Assembly: GCA_946902985.2 (NCBI GenBank)
Contig: OX336389.2
Coordinates: 280,471,527 to 280,535,526, forward strand
Direction of reading: 5' to 3'
Source: Meconema thalassinum
Taxonomy: Eukaryota; Arthropoda; Insecta; Orthoptera; Tettigoniidae
DNA length: 64,000 bases
The notes beneath the pieces are model-generated. The model searched no databases, had not been told where the DNA came from, and worked only from the letters and a program-made list of their open reading frames with translations. Within the stretch, counting starts at the first letter, position 1. Each line of letters opens with the position of its first letter. Positions 62,373 through 64,000 of the stretch are shown here, piece by piece. Made by a program: the position numbers and the translations under genes.

Positions 62373-64000
62373 CATTTCAACAATATCATTCTTCAGGCCA
62401 TCGTGAGCTGAGGAGCGAATCAAGTGATTTGTAGCAAGAATGAGCCAGGAGTCAGATGGCCTGTTCCGCTGCAACATGCAAGCGCTCAGAGGCTGGCTGG
62501 CATTTTGTTTCAGGATGCGTTCTTAGAGGTTGTTTTTGCTCTCAGCACGATGATTCATATATGACGAGTCGCAGGCAAACTCGATTACAGGTGTTATAAC
62601 AAGTAGTTCCGTGAAGACTTAAGTAGCCTACTTTTCTTAAAATTTAAGATTCAATCCTTATTCCTGCAATTAGGTCGATTTAGAGTAATATCTTGATCTA
62701 CAGACTTCTGCTGATAGCACTGCCATTATACGATTTGCTCAAAATATAACTGAAATATTTTGGTATAATACAGCAGTGGATTCTGAGATATTGATAAGTC
62801 TAAGGCTCAAATGCTAAGGGAGAGTTAATAGGTTGTTCATAGCACTGCTCTATCTGAGAATGTACGCATTTACTATATATGTTAAGGAATACACTGTGCA
62901 TACAAAATTTGGCATAAATCCAGTTGAAGTTACGGAAGTTACATTCACTTCAACATGAAACACATAAGCATACGTAGAATTATTTTTATAACACTGATAC
63001 ACTGTATACCGTGTGTGCTGGGGAAAATCCATCTGCAAATAGAGTTTCAAACTGTTTATGTGAACAGATTGTATGATATTGAGTCCAGGGTTCCAATGTT
63101 CTCAGAATGTTACTAGGCAGTTGGTAGTCCCATGTACTCTGTAAATAGGCATGCTTATGGCTGCTAAGGCACACATTGCATGTGGAAAATTTATTTATAA
63201 GCCCGTAAATTAGTATGGCAGTTGCATGGAGTTGGAACATTCAACATTATAAACGTGTATATAACTAACAAGGGAAGTCTCTGAACCGGGGAATTGCGGA
63301 TCCTGCTGAAACTTAGCAAATATGTTGCTTGAGCCCAACTAGGCAGAACCATGAAGAAAAATCTTTCGGAAATTAACTCCTGCCCTCCGTAGACGGCAAT
63401 AAGTACAACAATTTTGAACTGTGCGCGCTGGTCAAGTGCGGGTGTGCCTCACGCCTGATTGGTGGCTCAAAAGGTCATGCTCCAAACGACTGCCCTCCCG
63501 TACTCGCGCTCACAACCTGCGCTGCGGCGTGGACATTAATGCTGCATCTTTACAATATATTGCACGTCGTGCTTTATTAATAATCATGCAATGTAAGGTA
63601 TCACAAATACATATCATTACAACACAATACAGAGTAAACTGAACCAATAGTCAAACAAGTGAGTAAGTGACCAAGCTACTTCACATAGTTCTGACAACAG
63701 TGATGTTCGTGGTAATAATGTTGGAAACACAAACTGGTTTTACACCATCCACACCGTATGAAACACGGGCGAGTGCAAGTACTACATTGTATTGCACTGA
63801 TATCGAAACAATATGGCACAGGGTGTTCAAACCCACCTGGATTGTCGGACAGGTACAGACTTCGGTACCATGCGTATTGCCACACTGAAGTAAAACAAGG
63901 GGACGACAATTGGTGATATGTCAGATTGTATTTCTCTGGGCCAAATTGATGTCAAAATTCAATAACCGAACGGTGTTCGAAAATCTACGGACAAAGCTTT
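62373..64000. other. 1.6 kb with nothing recognised
   Basis: No convincing gene, SINE or inverted termini. Small frames (e.g. 63421-63642, 63667-63888) have no recognisable motifs. Confidence 0.4.

Noticed and set aside
63667..63888. Small frames near the right edge
   Set aside because: No motif and no repeat context.

Overview
The window looks like nuclear DNA of an insect, most likely a polyneopteran with a large repeat-rich genome. The evidence is indirect: many tRNA-headed SINEs, Ty3-type LTR elements, jockey-type LINEs, pogo, hAT and mariner elements, and an intron-bearing transposase. I see no host protein-coding gene, no bona fide tRNA or rRNA gene and no CRISPR array. Every coding stretch I can support belongs to a transposable element (TE).

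Layout. 221-6785 is a Ty3-type LTR retrotransposon (copy A, minus strand) with an ATAT target duplication. 7139-10556 is a SINE cluster plus an ATATT microsatellite. 10585-19247 is a second copy of the same retrotransposon (copy B, minus strand, GTAT duplication). The 5' end of copy B is rearranged, and its 5' LTR carries a 2.76-kb DNA transposon (15919-18681) with perfect 29-bp inverted repeats, an AATT duplication and an apparently intact three-exon gene (596 aa). 19507-22280 holds SINEs and a small MITE. 22311-25257 is a pogo/Tigger-like element with a single frameshift. 25330-33142 holds SINEs, a 771-bp non-autonomous hAT, a Helitron 3' end, a 420-bp tandem array and two SINEs stacked on one target site. 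33473-36884 is a decayed ZMYM1-like hAT. 38560-39075 is a DDE transposase remnant split by a SINE. 41641-44754 is a GTF2IRD2-like hAT whose empty site survives in a duplicate at 31940. 45427-46591 is a triple nest of retroposons. 51846-53248 is bounded by ~100-bp inverted repeats. 53288-55565 is a minus-strand LINE broken by a MITE. 55566-59870 is a plus-strand jockey-type LINE cut by two copies of one retroposon. 61375-62196 is an internally deleted mariner with 190-bp inverted repeats.

A recurring retroposon, here called X, is found six times (34450, 37357, 45427, 51365, 55621, 57671). It has an ATC-repeat tail, 9-17 bp target duplications and 5' truncations. In three copies it has an internal array of a ~29-bp unit. 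It encodes no reverse transcriptase that I can see, so its layout resembles a composite, VNTR-bearing, trans-mobilised element (like SVA in apes).

The elements work as a nested community rather than as an operon. LINEs in or near the window are plausible donors of the machinery used by the SINEs and X. The nesting order gives relative ages: LINE before X, hAT before X, copy B before the 2.76-kb transposon. Most coding copies carry identifiable lesions; the exception is the transposon inside copy B. Boundaries are exact where a target duplication is quoted, and otherwise approximate to about 10-20 bases.
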